Source of the DNA: Hanleya hanleyi
Lineage: Eukaryota; Mollusca; Polyplacophora; Lepidopleurida; Hanleyidae
DNA: 64,000 bases
Assembly (NCBI GenBank): GCA_036873755.1
Contig: JAVTVY010057091.1
Span: 124,001 to 188,000, forward strand
Direction of reading: 5' to 3'
The number at the start of each line of letters is the position of its first letter. The stretch's first letter is position 1. A program made the position numbers and the translations under genes. Shown here in pieces: positions 10,360 through 23,742 of the stretch. The notes below the pieces were generated by a model. That model was not told where the DNA came from. It made no database searches and saw only the letters and a program-made list of their open reading frames with translations.

Positions 10360-12110
10360 AAACATCCACCATGGGTTGTCTCCTGTCATGTCGACAGCCC
10401 CCTGCCTCCAGTTACTTCACGCTGTTCAGTCAAAGCGCCTTCTTAGAGAGCGAGCGAGCGGATTTGGAGCACGCTCTGGGATAATCAACATGACACACGG
10501 CCAACATATTGAGCAGAACGGTTCCATTAACCAACTCAAAAAGCATTTTCTTGTCTGTAGGCACACAGATTAGCTATATCAGTGTACACACCCGGAGGGA
10601 TCAGGGTAAAAGATGGTACACGTTCCATTGGTGGCCAGTCCACATTTACGCCAGGTTAAATGGCACAGTTTGTCAGGTCACGATGTGAAAAATTACAGGT
10701 TACACAAAACCTATTCATAAATTCGATGATCTGTATTTTTTCAAGTGCCATTTCATGCATATGGGAAGAATAGTTAGTGTCACTTTATTAGAACACATTT
10801 TATATGTGTACAAAAAAATACATTTCCGATGGCGATTGTAACACCCATACAGCGAGAGCGGTCGGATTGTGGATGATTGGGAGAGGATGCTGTACCATTT
10901 ACAAATTAGGTCTACCAAATGTATACGTGACTACTAACTAGTTGATATCTAAACCACTATGTAATCTGATAAATTTATTGCGAGACATGTTACCCGAGAA
11001 AATTCTAATCCGTATTACTTGAAAACCCCAAAGTGTACTATGAGTTTCTTGATGTTGCGCAGTGAAGATAAAGCCGGAACTGGGATTTGATGCCCGTTTA
11101 CACTCGACCTAGCGCCAAAAGTTCGAGGACATGTGTGGCTAGCGCATTTGTGGAGGTTCCTAGTAAACCGCAGACACCAACGCACCCTTCACGTTAACCT
11201 GAAAGATTCCTAACTATACGGATCACCAAATGGTGGGTACCCTGAGGTGCGTACATTAATGGCTCTTCCACCTCGGGCAACAATTTTTGCTCCGAATCCG
11301 TCATTTTTACCCGACGAGTAGCGTTACCGACCCGAAAGTTCCAATTATTTCGGCAAAACCCCGAGAGTTCCAATGATTGAATCTCCAGTGTGTTCGTTGT
11401 TCTTTCAATCTAGCTCGTCGCCGGACGTTTATTGACACATAGTCATTACAGTACTAAACTTGGTGCAAAACAGAGTAAGATTGATGAGTAAGTTTGTGGT
11501 GCAAACACTTGCGAGGAATTTTGAGAGTGGGTGATATCTACATACAAGATATCCTCGATGTGTGCAGGCGCTGGTACAGAATTCAAGACAAATTTGTATT
11601 TTGTTTTACACCTAGATTAACCCCAAGCTAAGCCAACCTGGACTACGGTCGAATCCCGCCCACCCATACACTGTCCCATATAACATTCCAAACCGACAGC
11701 CCCGTGGGGTGGCTTGGAGGCACGTGATATGCTTGAAATCGAAATCACGTCTCTCAAATTTACTTTTTTAAAGAGAAATCCATAATCTTATGTACTTCTG
11801 TCTTCTTCATGCAAACTTGCATTTTGATATATAGGTAAACACCTACACCAGCTTCAGGAAAAAATACAAGACTTTCCAAATTAACTCAGATATTAAGATC
11901 AGTTTTGCAATTGGCTAATGGATTCGAAAATATATGATTTTGGGAAATGAAATATTAATTCCTATAGATTAATCATTCATCAACGATAATCCTCATTTCC
12001 CAGAATATCAACAATTATTCACAAATCATTTTCCATTCCAATAGATCAGCATTGCTTCGACTATAATCTCTCTCCCCCAGATAAAATCTTCCTCGCACTG
12101 AATTTCTAAT
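10360..12110. other. No recognised feature
   Basis: No coding region or RNA gene supported; small frames at 10343-10573 and 10715-10918 lack domain signals. Confidence 0.55.
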
Positions 12111-12119
12111 ATAGATTTT

Positions 12120-13134
12120 TTCTTGACAATAAAGATCCGACATTAACATATAGATCGGACATTAATGTACAGGTCCGACATTAACATATAGACCGGAGAT
12201 TAACATATAGATTCGACATTAACATATAGATCCAACATTAACATATAGATCCGACATTAGCATATAGATCCGACATTAACAAATAGATAGGAAATTAACA
12301 TATAGATCCGATATTATCATATAGATCCGACATTAACATATAGATCCGACATTAACGTGGAGATCCGACATTAACATATATATCCGACATTAACAAAATA
12401 ATACAACACTAACGTATAGATCCGATATTAACATATAGATCAGACATTAACATATAGATACGATATTAACATATAGATCCCACATTATCATATAGACCCG
12501 ACATTAACACAGAGATCTGACATTAACATATAGATCCGACATTAACATATAGATCCGACATTAACGTATAGATCCGACATTAACGTATAGATACGACATT
12601 AACATATAGATCCGATATTAACATATAGATCCGACATTAACATAGAGATCTGACATTAACATATAGATCCGACATTAACATATAGATACGACATTAACGT
12701 ATAGATCCGATATTAACATATAGATCGGACATTAACATATAGATCCTACATTAACATATAGATCTGACATTAACATATAGATACGACATTAACATATAGA
12801 TCCGACATTAACATAGAGATCCGACATTAACATATAGATACGACATTAACGTATAGATCCGATATTAACATATAGATCGGACATTAACATATAGATCCGA
12901 CATTAACATATAGATCGGACATTAACATATAGATATGACATTAACATATAGATCGGACATTAACACATAGATCCGATATTAACATATATATCCGACATTA
13001 ACATATAGATACGACATTAACGTATAGATCCGATATTAACATATAGGTCGGACATTAACATATAGATCCGATATTAACATATAGATCCGGCATTAACGTA
13101 TCGATACGACATTAACATATAGATCAGACATTTC
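12120..13134. repeat. 19-bp minisatellite
   Basis: About 53 tandem copies of ATCCGACATTAACATATAG with scattered substitutions (GATACG, TAACGTATAG, AGATCGGAC). Recurrent variant orders, such as GATACGACATTAACGTATAG followed by ATCCGATATTAACATATAG (near 12684, 12835 and 13010), indicate duplication of multi-unit blocks. Confidence 0.95.
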
Positions 13135-13263
13135 CTAGAAAGTCGTCGTCTACAAGTGTTTTCACAACAACGGAAACCAAAAAAAAAAGAAGAAAAAAAA
13201 TTAATCGAAGATAATTTTCAAATATGATTCCAAGATGAGCAATCCAAACTGTAAAGAAAAATC

Positions 13264-13470
13264 CTTTTACACCAATAAATGGTGAGGAGTTAGAGCCATC
13301 ACCAAATTATATGTTTACCTTTAAATGGTGATTACTCTGTAAAGGTGGTGAGAACTGAAATGTTTTCTCACTGCTCATCGCCCTTTTGAAAATGAACTGA
13401 CCTCATCATGTTTTGTCATCATTTTTAGATGGTGATAGACCTCGTCACCATTGAAAGGTGTTAGGCTATC
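13264..13470. mobile_element. MITE-like inverted repeat element
   Basis: Roughly 200-bp element with terminal inverted repeats: left TACACCAATAAATGGTGAGG...CCATCACC, right GGTGATAGACCTCGTCACCA...GGTGTTA. Non-coding. Superfamily not assigned; the target duplication is not clear. Confidence 0.6.
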
Positions 13471-13489
13471 ACTGTTTCTGTCTGTGTTG

Positions 13490-13514
13490 AATTGTATTGT
13501 ATTGTATTGTATTT
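13490..13514. repeat. (TATTG)n microsatellite
   Basis: Four to five tandem TATTG pentamers. Confidence 0.9.
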
Positions 13515-14330
13515 GATAGAATTACGTTAATCGTGGATATCTTTTACTAAATTAATAATATGATAATTATCTACAATGAAAATATTTATATAACAATTTG
13601 TATTGACTGGATGACCAAAGGTTTGCAAGGAAGCGCCCCCCATACGTCAAACCTACGCGTATATCATGTAAATACAGAGACAGACAACGTTGAGGTAGGT
13701 GGGCTGTGAGAACTGGCATACCTGAATGTGACGATGACAGGTGAGGGACAAACACACTGGTCACCTAGGAAAACAAGACCTGTCCCCGGAACGGACACTC
13801 AGCTCTGAAGTGACGACACAAATATTCCACTATTTGTCAGATTAGATTGTTTGATGAGTACAGCTCTAAACAAACACGGAGATTCGCTAATAATAAGATG
13901 AGTCAACTCTTTCTCCGATCAAATCAGTCTTTTATTATATCGATTGGCTATTAGAGCATTTACAAATACATCGCTTAGCAAGTCAAACGAGTTTAAGTGT
14001 TTCGCGGCTTTCGCGTTTCAAATGCGGCACTGAAAAGTAAACTGAACACCTTAGAAAAAAGGAAACAGCAAGAGGATCTAAAAACATATATTTGGACTGA
14101 TCAGACTACATGTATCTCAAACCGCCTCGTTTGTGTCCAAGGCCATGAAACTCCTTCGGGGCAGTCTTCGCGTAACTAAAAGAAAAAAATAGATAAATAA
14201 AAAGTCGGAATTGGTTTTGGTCAAAAGGCCGTAAAACTTTACCAGATTAGCTATGATGTTATGGAAAGTGGCTTAACCGTACCAGGCCTGGGGGTGGAAG
14301 AGGGGTCGCACCAACCTTTCTACACTATCT
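13515..14330. other. No recognised feature
   Basis: Non-coding; short frames only (13567-13764 minus, 13997-14179 plus) without domain signals. Confidence 0.5.
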
Positions 14331-14339
14331 GCGATACTA

Positions 14340-14790
14340 CAGTATTAAAAGCTGACACTCCGTGACTTTATAGCCTATCCTATTGGGGTCATTTTTGTTT
14401 AGCATATTTGCATACCCCTCCGAGAAAAGTATCATGGGTAAATTCAAACTGGCGTCCAAAAAGGTATTTTTTTCTTCTTCTTTTTGTTCTAAAAAGATTT
14501 TCTGTGGGTAAAAGTGTGCAAAAACTATTTTGTTTAACATCAGATAACTATTTCCAAATTTATTTAGTTTCAAGAGAAAATTGCACAAATAAAACATTCG
14601 GAAAATCTGACCGAAACATCGACAAAAAAGGCATCTTTAGAATGTGTCGTCACTGTGACGTTATCAAAGCGACCATCTTGGCTTTTTATATTATATTTTC
14701 TGTTAGGGCTTGACCCCAAGATTTTATTGCGGAAAGTTTCAGACCCCTAACTCAAGAAGTAAGAACAAATATAGCGACGGAGGGCGAAAC
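14340..14790. repeat. Dispersed repeat, copy 1
   Basis: Shares ordered patches with 44790-45075: AAATTCAAACTGGCGTCC / AAATTCAAAATGTCGGCC, AAAATCTGAC..., GTGACGTTATCAAAGCGACC / GTGAAATCTTCAAAGCGGTC, and GAAAGTTTCAGACCCCTAAC / GAAGTTTCAGACCTCTATC. An old unclassified interspersed repeat. Confidence 0.6.
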
Positions 14791-15119
14791 GAAACGAAAA
14801 AAATAAATAAATAATAAAAAAAACAAATGAAAGAAATTTACTTGACGTCCATGGCGGGAAGGGGCGAACATTGAATGTACATATTCATACTAAACTGTGC
14901 GGCTTTTGGCTTGTTAACAGAGAAAATCCTCCGTATGAATGTCTCAAATATACCACATATGACTGAGAGTATTTATTTTATGCAACTGAATATTGCAATG
15001 TTTTCGAGGCTGATTTAGTATTCAAAATTGAAGATCAATATAATTTTACCGGATTGTGATTTACATAAAATCGGTTCTACTCTGGTCACACACAGGTCAC
15101 CATGGATTTTGCTAACAAT

Positions 15120-15905
15120 TATTTCCCAAGAGTCGATCAGGCTTTGATTGTCACTTTCACTATGTGGCGATCATTTCTTCTGCAGCCTTTTAAATATCAT
15201 TTAAAAAGTGAGAAAAACCCCCGGTATTATTAAATGTCCACTTGAACACTTCCTTAAAAATGTGTATAAAATAAAAATAATAAAAACAAAAGATGGTTTC
15301 CTACAAGAGAGCAACTGTCAACATTTTTCATTGATGCCAGCTAGACATGATGTTCTTTACATAAAATGCTAATCACTGATCATTTTTCTTTACATCCAAA
15401 TTAATTTCCAAGTCGTTTCCCAGAGTAGGTATCTCGCTGCGATTGTGACTGTTCATTTGACCACAGTGGAGATGTAAAATACATATGCGACCCTAGCTCC
15501 GGGTTAAGCGGAATCCGACACGTAGCCCCAGTTACGAAACGTAGCCCCAGATATCTTGCACGCTACCATCGTATCATGCGTCAATATTTATAACAGAATT
15601 CGAGAAACTTTGAATGAAGGCGTTTTGTGGTATAACCCTGTTTGACAAGTTTCTGCAATAATATTATGTGATTTTGATTAAAATCATCGCAGTCTACACA
15701 TATATATATATATATAGCAAATCCTACCAGGCGGATATGTATACGCCTCATACAAGTACTTCTAGATTGCTCTCCAGAAATGAGTTAAATATGTCAAAAT
15801 TGTTATCTTGTAAGGAGGTTCCGGATGAATTCAATTTTGCGTTTAAAACTGCGTATGTTTCTACACATCTAACCGAATGAAATGAAATTAATCGAATAGG
15901 AATGA
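15120..15905 (-). mobile_element. Penelope-like element remnant, 3' part
   Basis: On the minus strand this encodes the C-terminal tail of the PLE protein (LLQKLVKQGYTTKRLHSKF, then ...ARYLG-RFV-like residues), comparable with IKQGYSTKRLHSKFLKF in the copy at 42.1 kb. It is followed by the family's 3' region: the CCGCTTAACCCGG motif, ATGAACAGTCACAATCGCAG, and the AAGAACATCATGTC motif near 15345. A (TA)n run at about 15703 interrupts the coding part. No catalytic motifs remain. Confidence 0.65.
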
Positions 15906-15909
15906 AAAC

Positions 15910-17720
15910 AAAGAAAAATGAAAATATGTACTGGAAAAAGAAAAGCGGGATGTGGAGTTTGGAACTGGATAATGGGTTCTCCAAAATTCAAAAAACACTG
16001 GCAAACTTATACCATTAAGTTTCTCAATAAACTCCATTATACTTAAAGGAGAACCCAAATAGAAAATTAAAAGATTTGACGAAGAGATTTATTGTTGCCA
16101 TATTTTTTTTTCTGAAAATTTTAGCATTTATTTCATGAGAATATTCCTGCTGGTTTCTGAGATATCGCACGTCAGGATGTTGGGGTCTGGTACTAATTTG
16201 GTACCCGGTATGCAAATGAACCTCGATGATGTAGGAAGTTAATTAGAAATGAAATAATTAAATAGACAAAAAATGGCACAGGATGTTTTCTATAATAAAC
16301 AGAATTCTAATTCTTTTGCATTCCAATAGCATTGTGTATGCAGGTAGTTACTTTGTCTGATATTGCTATCTCTTAAGAAGCATGCATGAAGCACATACAT
16401 CTACAATAAACATGGCGATATTGCATAAATTCTGTTTGATGACCATAGTATATAGGTGTATATGTTAGCCTTCTCCGTGCAGTTTTAGAAGAAAAAACCC
16501 CCTCCCATCCTTTTGTAGATTTTCCGATTTAGTATTGTTTCAGAAAACTTTAAATAAAGGTATTTGAGAAAATTTAATTAAAATATAGGCATTTTCCATG
16601 GAATTCCTATTTAATCCAACATGTATTGGAGTGAGGCCGGTTGCATGACTGATATTCTGTGTTGTATTCCGTCATAGCGGTTCTGGCTGAAACAGTTTAA
16701 CCATATTTGGACCCGCTGAGTTCGATTTACCGTACAATCAACATGGCCCGATTAGCGACACCTGAATACAAACAAACACGACTGAGTGGTGACTGCAAAG
16801 AACGCACACAGGCTTACACTGTACAGACGTTCTACTGACCATTCGTTGTTTGTACCTTACACCCAATAGGGGTATACTCCTAATTTACACAACGGATTGA
16901 ACAAGGATTACTGGCTTGATAAGTGCATATCGGATTGGACCGATAGCACACGTGTGTTATCAGTGGCTGAGAACGAACGTTCGGAGACTAATGTATATAT
17001 GGTCGCATGATGTCTCCTTGGAGTGTAAAATTGCAAAACTCGAGAGGAAATTTTTGAAACTGAAATTTGGATTGATACCCTATTCTTCATAATTCTTCTA
17101 GAAATTGGGGCCTACTCTTTAGATTATAGATGCTTCTTTCGCCGAAGAGACCCGAAAGAATTAATCAGGTCCCATCAACTGACACAGTTCTTTATCAGGT
17201 TGCGGTGTGCGAATGAATCTTGGCGCATCTATCAAGAAGATGGATTTCACTAGTGACACCTGGACACCATAGAGCTGATCAAACGATCACAGCGGCCTCA
17301 CCGCCTTCATTTCTACCGGTGTGTCAGAGTGCCGGTAATCTATCTGGGAGAGAATTGACAGACTTCACACAGAAACTGTGACTCAACAAAGCTGCATGCC
17401 TGCCCACATTCTCGTGTAAGAGAATTTGTCCTATATCATCGGCTCTTATATCAATTGTCATCAATTTGCTATATAACAGAGCCCAATATTATCCAACTAT
17501 ATATATACCACAATTCTACCGCCCTGTACGTCCTCAATGGAGGCTTCAAGTTCCAATCGAGCCGAGATCTCCTGGACAGAAGTCTCCAACAATGGGTCAG
17601 AAGCAAATGGAAGAACAATAACTTCACCGTCATCTAAAACTGAAGTCGGGTAAGTATATCATTCATCCAATCTCTACAGTTCTTCTATTACATGAAATGG
17701 ACCCTATTCTCGTCATGTAT
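15910..17720. other. No recognised feature
   Basis: No coding region or repeat family recognised; AT-rich with short frames only. Confidence 0.5.
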
Positions 17721-17721
17721 C

Positions 17722-18232
17722 TTATCTCGTCCACGGTAATGGGGCCGTATATATCATCTCCTCTTCAATAATACCGTATTTCTCATCTCGTCCACGGTAA
17801 TGGGGCCGTATATATCATCTCCTCTTCAATAATACCGTATTTCTCATCTCGTCCACGGTAATGGGGCCGTATATATCATCTCCTCTTCAATAATACCGTA
17901 TTTCTCATCTCGTCCACGGTAATGGGGCCGTATATATCATCTCCTCTTCAATAATACCGTATTTCTCATCGTCCACGGTAATGGGGCCGTATATATCATC
18001 TCCTCTTCAATAATACCGTATTTCTCATCTCGTCCACGGTAATGGGGCCGTATATATCATCTCCTCTTCAATAATACCGTATTTCTCATCTCGTCCACGG
18101 TAATGGGGCCGTATATATCATCTCCTCTTCAATAATACCGTATTTCTCATCTCGTCCACGGTAATGGGGCCGTATATATCATCTCCTCTTCAATAATACC
18201 GTATTTCTCATCTCGTCCGGAGTAATGCCGTA
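17722..18232. repeat. 61-bp tandem array
   Basis: Eight to nine near-identical 61-bp units (CTCGTCCACGGTAATGGGGC ... CTTCAATAATACCGTATTTC). Copies are almost perfect except one that lacks 3 bp (TCATCGTCC near 17968), so the expansion is recent. The array has no unique spacers and is not a CRISPR. Confidence 0.95.
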
Positions 18233-18440
18233 TATATCTCATTTCGTCCGGAGTAATGGGGTCATATATCTCATTTCGTCCGGAGTAATGGGGTCATATA
18301 TCGCATCTCGTCCGGAGTAATGGGCCGTATGTCTCATCTCGTCTACGGTAATGCCGTATATCTCATGTCGTTTACAGTATACCTGATCTCATTCCCCAGT
18401 AATGGAACCATATATATCATCTCGTCCACACTAATGGGGC
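18233..18440. repeat. Decayed edge of the 61-bp array
   Basis: Shorter, diverged units of the same theme (CTCATCTCGTCCGGAGTAAT, GGGGTCATATATC) with a period of about 30 bp. This looks like the older ancestral half-unit from which the 61-bp unit was built. Confidence 0.75.
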
Positions 18441-19835
18441 CGCATTTCAGCTTTTCTCCATTCACATTCTGTGATATCGGTTGACAAAAAGCAAACCATA
18501 CAAAATACGTAAAATACTTTTGTGCCTTGAAAAAGTAAATCGCCACATAAACTCCAACTGATTGCATATGGAACCAAGTAGCAGCCATTTTGCGATTACA
18601 TTCAGTCGCGTCAGACCATATAATAAGACTTTTACCAGAATCTTCGATGAATAAATACGTCCGCTCTAGAGAACATCTTATATTAAACTAATTCTCTTTG
18701 TGTCGTACGTTTGTCCGTACGTTCGGAGCTCTAAACAACTCCAACGAAATTCGTGCAGAAATCAGGAGGACCTAAGAAAGGTTGATATGAGATCGTGCTG
18801 CTTAGATGGAGTGTCCGTGCATGTTTATCCGTGAAGTGTTCATATTTTTCATTTCATTGTCGTTTTTGCATGGAGTTCGTGTGAATTATACCGGAATAGC
18901 GTTACAGCTTGAGACAACAAATGACAGAAATATATGACAGAAAGAGAAAACGAACCCTTATTCTCAAGATCATTCATACGGTTCGTGTTTCACTTAAGTC
19001 CTGTATTTGCATCATATATCCAAAAGTTCGTGCGTGGCATGGGGATGCGTATGTTACTGTGAAAGCGCCGTGCCAATACTTATAGATTCATACCGAAAAT
19101 TGTCCCGTGTTTTATGTAAATGGACAAACGAAAACATTCATAAATCCCCATGCATTTAGTTCTCAGAATGTCTATCAAATAAATAGAAGACATATCAAAA
19201 AAAAGAAATATATAAAAATAAAACATAATGTTTACTATATCATCTCTAATGACGCTGAAAATTACAAAAATACAATTTATTGGCTTTATGATTCCAAAAA
19301 TTCTTAACATAATCTGTACTGCATGGTATCTTCACATCTGTAATGTGTTACGAGAACTAGGCCTAATATAAAATAAGAGCGGTTTCGTTCAATTAAATAT
19401 ATGATATTTTCGATTCTGATTATGCGATAGTTACACGTACATATCTAGTCGCCTAGAATTACAAAGAAATAAACACTTTTTGGCATTTGAAGGTGGATCT
19501 AATATAATTTCCTTACTTAAGTCGAACAATTGTCAGAATGCGAATGTTTCAAGCATAGCCATTTTTTGGTATGATTCATATTTTATTCGTATGTATATGC
19601 ATGGACCCTGTCGATGTGTATACTATAACAATTCAACAAACAGTGTATTTACTTACTTGCTCATGTTATATATTTATTCGTATAAAGTATTCACAGAAAA
19701 ACAGCATTCAATACAAAAGAGAATTAATTAACACCCATTGTATATTTTATTTATGGACAATATACAGATAATGTGTATATACCGATGACGTTCATGGATA
19801 GAAAGTGCATCCTCTACATAATGTGCATGGAAATG
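18441..19835. other. No gene recognised; one short repeat
   Basis: AT-rich. The segment at 19614-19660 (TATACTATAACAATTCAACA...CAGTGTATTTACTTA) is repeated at 21291-21336 with few changes. No coding evidence. Confidence 0.55.
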
Positions 19836-19837
19836 CA

Positions 19838-20005
19838 TGAAAACGGACAGGAATGAGACACTTCACATGTTTAGCTATTTTTTGGTATCTCTATTGCAAT
19901 TTAAGACTTTCTCTCCGAGAGTAGTTACTTGGCATTGGAAACATGTGCAACAGAAATAGCTGAAAATTGAAAAACAATGAAGTCTCATTCCTGTTTCTCC
20001 ATCAA
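19838..20005. mobile_element. Palindromic MITE-like element
   Basis: Terminal inverted repeats: AAACGGACAGGAATGAGAC at the left and GTCTCATTCCTGTTTCTCC at the right, with further inner complementarity (ACATGTTTAGCTATTT / AAATAGCTGAAAATTG). About 165 bp, non-coding. Confidence 0.6.
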
Positions 20006-21425
20006 CTGCTGTCTTCACTTATATCTGCGTTATGGAGAGAATGCATTTTTCCTTTTGTGAGCGCCATTGGTATATACACAATATATGTATATTTTCTTCC
20101 ATGAATAAAACGTACCATGGTTGAATATAGTGGAGAGATGAAGTACCCTTCCATTCTTTTGACACTCTTTTATTCGGAAATCCATTATTGATATCTGCTG
20201 AAAACACAAACATTTTTACCTGTGTTCACATGTTCATTGTACAGTCCAAACGATTTCAGGAATAATTTGAACTGCATCCAGGTCTAACAAATCCATCATA
20301 GTTTCTGCTTGCATTTATCGCATTTATCTTATTTATCTCATTCGGTTTATTCACTGATATTATTCAAATCAAATGAACTGATATATATACATATATACAC
20401 ACGATAATATCTGCCTTCATTTTATGGTATATGTATTAATTCATTATCCACGTGTATACAATATGATGTACAACTGTTTGTATAAATCTTGCTCCGCTGC
20501 GTATATCACAGTATGCCAATTAATTAATTATTTATTAAGATGTGTGTGCATGCACATATGCACGTTTGATGCAAATACTGATACACAGTACGCCCTTCAT
20601 ATTAATCAGCAGATTTATGTATTCACTTAATCTTATATACATTTATATCTAATTTGACCTATATACTATATATCCGCCAATGTACATTACGTTTTTTCAA
20701 AGTGTTTGGGAAAGGCGTTAATATAGGCAATGCGCCTGTTCGCCAATCCCAGTTTTCTTTTGAAATAAATATACAGTTTAAATCAAGTACCCTTCCATGT
20801 GTTATATTCATATACACAATAAATTTTAACTTCATGTGAATAAATGAACAAAACCACAGGTGGACATATTTTTTACTCACCCTGTTTAACGGATCGTTGT
20901 GAAGGGAACGCTTGATCGTGTATTTAATGTTCTGTCCATGATAAATGGCAATATCCGCAAATGTTCCCCATTCAACTATATGCCTTTGGGTTTAGAAGAT
21001 ATCAGATATGGCCAGGAGGATTTGTTTTTGATATGGGCAAGGTCACTTTAAGTATCTTTACAGGTCGTACATTTTTGAAGTTTTCGAGTGTGATGAACTT
21101 TTGTGAAGCGAAACTCCTTTTTCACATAAAATCGCTTGGCGTATAACTGGTGCTAATTATGGTACAGATGTGTACATATTTTGTGTTCATAACTGCATGG
21201 TAAATTCCTGCCGTATCAGTCTGTCGATATGGAGACGAATGAAGACACCATCCTGTTTTGTTTGTTAATTAACTCGACTATTTACCTGTCAATGTGTACA
21301 CTATAACAATTCAACAAACAGTGTATTTACTTAAATAGAGCAGGAAACGCTTGGACAAACAGAAGAGCCAGGGATTAACTTGTAATCACAAATGTGATGT
21401 CCATCAAACACAACAGCGTTATTCT
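20006..21425. other. No recognised feature
   Basis: AT-rich with TATATACATATATACACAC microsatellite-like sequence near 20380; no gene supported. Confidence 0.5.
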
Positions 21426-21427
21426 CG

Positions 21428-22030
21428 CTATAAAGGATATGTGACGACAATACGGGAATAACTCCCTTGTGTGTGATGGTAATCAAGCTGAATTTTTTTT
21501 TTCAATCCAAAACCTGCCAAATAAGATTTTTCTAAAAGTTTACATACTGAAATATCAGCCTCGAAAAATTTGCGATGCTCCTTTGTATAAAAATGGAGAT
21601 ATGATTGATCAAAATGTGCTCCTCGGCCTGATTTGGTATTTTTGAGGCATTTACGGTGAGGATTTTCTCTTATAGCAAAAATATGACATCTCAAACCAAA
21701 ATAATTTTGTCACACAATATATTAGGAAGTTTTTTTATTGGAAAGAACCACAAATGATTTTGGTTTGAGGTGTCATATTTTTACTACAGGAGAAAACCCT
21801 TCATGAAAATGCCCGAAAATACCAAAATAAGCCCGGGAGCACATTTTGATCAATCATATCTCCATTTTAATGCAATTGAACATCTGAGTTTGTTCGAAGG
21901 GGATATTTCAGTATGTAAACTTCAAGAAAAATCTTATATGGAAGGTTTTGGATTGGACAAAAAATCGGCTTCATTACCATCACACACAAAGGAGTTTTTC
22001 GTATGTAAACGTCACATATCTTTGGCTTAG
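21428..22030. mobile_element. Foldback element A (family 1)
   Basis: Two arms of about 290 bp in inverted orientation around a centre near 21730. The left arm reads GGATATGTGACG...CTCCCTTGTGTGTGATGGTA; the right arm is its complement, ending ACGTCACATATCTTTGG. Mirror-image frames occur on opposite strands of the two arms (both contain GAHFDQSYLHF and DISVCKL), which is a product of the palindrome, not two genes. A second copy lies at 26590-27178. Confidence 0.85.
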
Positions 22031-22254
22031 TAGAATTATATTTAATTGTACCGAGTCGTCTCAGTATCGCCATTGACCATACGAACTAGTCTATGGTCCT
22101 TGGTATCGTCCATGCGGATTTTTAACATAATGTGCATTAACTAACTGAGTCAGATCCGACATCTCATATACAGCCATCGTCCAGAAAAGAGTTTCCGTCT
22201 AGATAATCGAAAGCTTGCGTGGGACAGGAGCAGCAATTACAAACAGGCATGAAC

Positions 22255-22400
22255 CATGAAAATTCGATGATGGCAGCTTGTTCTATAATAAAATACTTAT
22301 CATTAACAGTATCCTTACATTCAAATGAATTCCCTAGTCTTTATCTACAATAGAATGTATCTCAGTCACGCTTTGAAATGTAACTATTCAATTGAACACC
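22255..22400 (-). mobile_element. PLE 3'-region fragment
   Basis: Carries ATAAAATACTTATCATTAAC...CAAATGAATT...GTATCTCAGTCACGCTTTGA, in the same order as the PLE copy at 53845-53940. It ends where the MITE at 22400 begins. Confidence 0.65.
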
Positions 22401-22533
22401 CTGGGGCCGGTTGTTCGAAGCGCTTTTAGCGCTAATACAGGATTAAATCTGCCTAATCCAAGGTTTAAATTCAATAGTGGTTTGGCGCTAATAGCGGTGT
22501 TAGTTGAATCGCTGGTCGAACAATCGGCCCCAG
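22400..22533. mobile_element. MITE, CCTGGGGCC termini
   Basis: 134-bp palindromic element with inverted ends CCTGGGGCCGGTTGTTCGAA / TTCGACC-like TCGAACAATCGGCCCCAGG, and inner repeated GCGCTAATA motifs. It is inserted next to a PLE fragment. Non-coding; superfamily not assigned. Confidence 0.75.
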
Positions 22534-22599
22534 GAGTGTAAAACACATGACATTCAAACGGTCCCTAAAAGTTATGAAAAGTTATGAAACGTATGCAAT

Positions 22600-23000
22600 G
22601 CCAGAGAGCCCACTAGGATATGAGCCCATAAGGGTTCCAAAACTGGACACGACCCCGCATTTATATATTTTAAATGAGGAACCGTGCAGAAAAAAAAGAA
22701 AAAATGACCAACAATGATTTCCAGGATATACTTTTTTATTAACACAATATAAAAATAACAACATTTAAAGAGCACATGCAGTACATGTTCCCTTTTCCCA
22801 ACTGTTCATGGTGCTGCAGTTAAAATATATAAATGTGGGCTCCTGTCGATAGCCCTGTGGGCTTGTGTCCGGTAGGGCTCCTGTCCGAATCATTCATGTC
22901 TATCTGCTGAAGCCCAAATATGGTGTATCATGAACTATCATGGACTGGTTTGCTTCAAGTGCAAGGTGCCAATGCAGTGGCTTAACCAACCAATTACAAA
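22600..23000. other. No recognised feature
   Basis: Non-coding; no repeat recognised. Confidence 0.5.
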
Positions 23001-23002
23001 GT

Positions 23003-23036
23003 AAGGGGGGGGGGAGCGGGGGGCGGGGGAGGGGGT
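23003..23036 (+). other. G-rich tract, G-quadruplex candidate
   Basis: Several runs of four to ten G separated by one or two other bases (G10-AGC-G6-C-G5-A-G5), meeting the usual pattern for an intramolecular quadruplex. Confidence 0.6.
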
Positions 23037-23582
23037 GCGACTATCCCAGGACATAGGGCGGGGGTATACAGGGGCCTCAAACGACCGGGCGAGCTGTTTC
23101 CCCCGCTTTTAAGACGGATTTTTATCTATAGATTGACGAAATGTAATAGAAGTGAACAGTATCATTTCATATATTTCAAGTGTGGAAAGGGTATACTTCG
23201 CATTCAATAAGTTACATAAATTTAACGATGGCGATATACATACATGATTGTCGGGGTAGCCATTCCCGTCCGACCATTGCTCTGTTGGACGCACTATATT
23301 TCGAGTTCAGTTTTAAATTTCTTAAAAGTTCTAAGAATAAAGTCTCAATCTTGTCCTTGTCTGTTTTTGTATTCTTCAAAGAACAATCGAATGCATATGT
23401 CGTATAGGTCACCATTGATCGGGCATTGAATGTGAAGTATTAATTTCATATTTGAAGTCACATTCAGCAACGTACATGAAACGTTTATTATTCAGTCTCT
23501 GTAAAGTGTGCTTGAAGTATGAGGTTAGGTAATGCAGTTTACAGCGCATTTTTGGTAATGATGTATAACCGTCAATTTAAGT

Positions 23583-23742
23583 CTAGAATATGCATGGACA
23601 TGAGAGGAAGAGTCTGTTATGTCTTGATGAAATAAGACATAACAGACATTGCATTGTCAGTGTTACCATAATTTAATTTTGGCCAGGATGGTCTTCAGTG
23701 AAATGTTCAGTTTCACTTCCTCTATATGTCCATGCATGCAGT
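23583..23742. mobile_element. Palindromic MITE-like element
   Basis: Outer inverted repeat ATGCATGGACATGAGAGGAA / TTCCTCTATATGTCCATGCAT and an inner perfect hairpin GTCTGTTATGTCTT ... AAGACATAACAGAC around 23611-23646. Confidence 0.65.

Noticed and set aside
17722..18232. CRISPR-like regularity of the 61-bp array (and of the 38-bp array)
   Set aside because: No unique spacers, no cas genes, and the window is clearly animal.
21428..22030. Two similar small proteins on opposite strands (shared GAHFDQSYLHF)
   Set aside because: They are mirror translations of the two arms of a palindrome.
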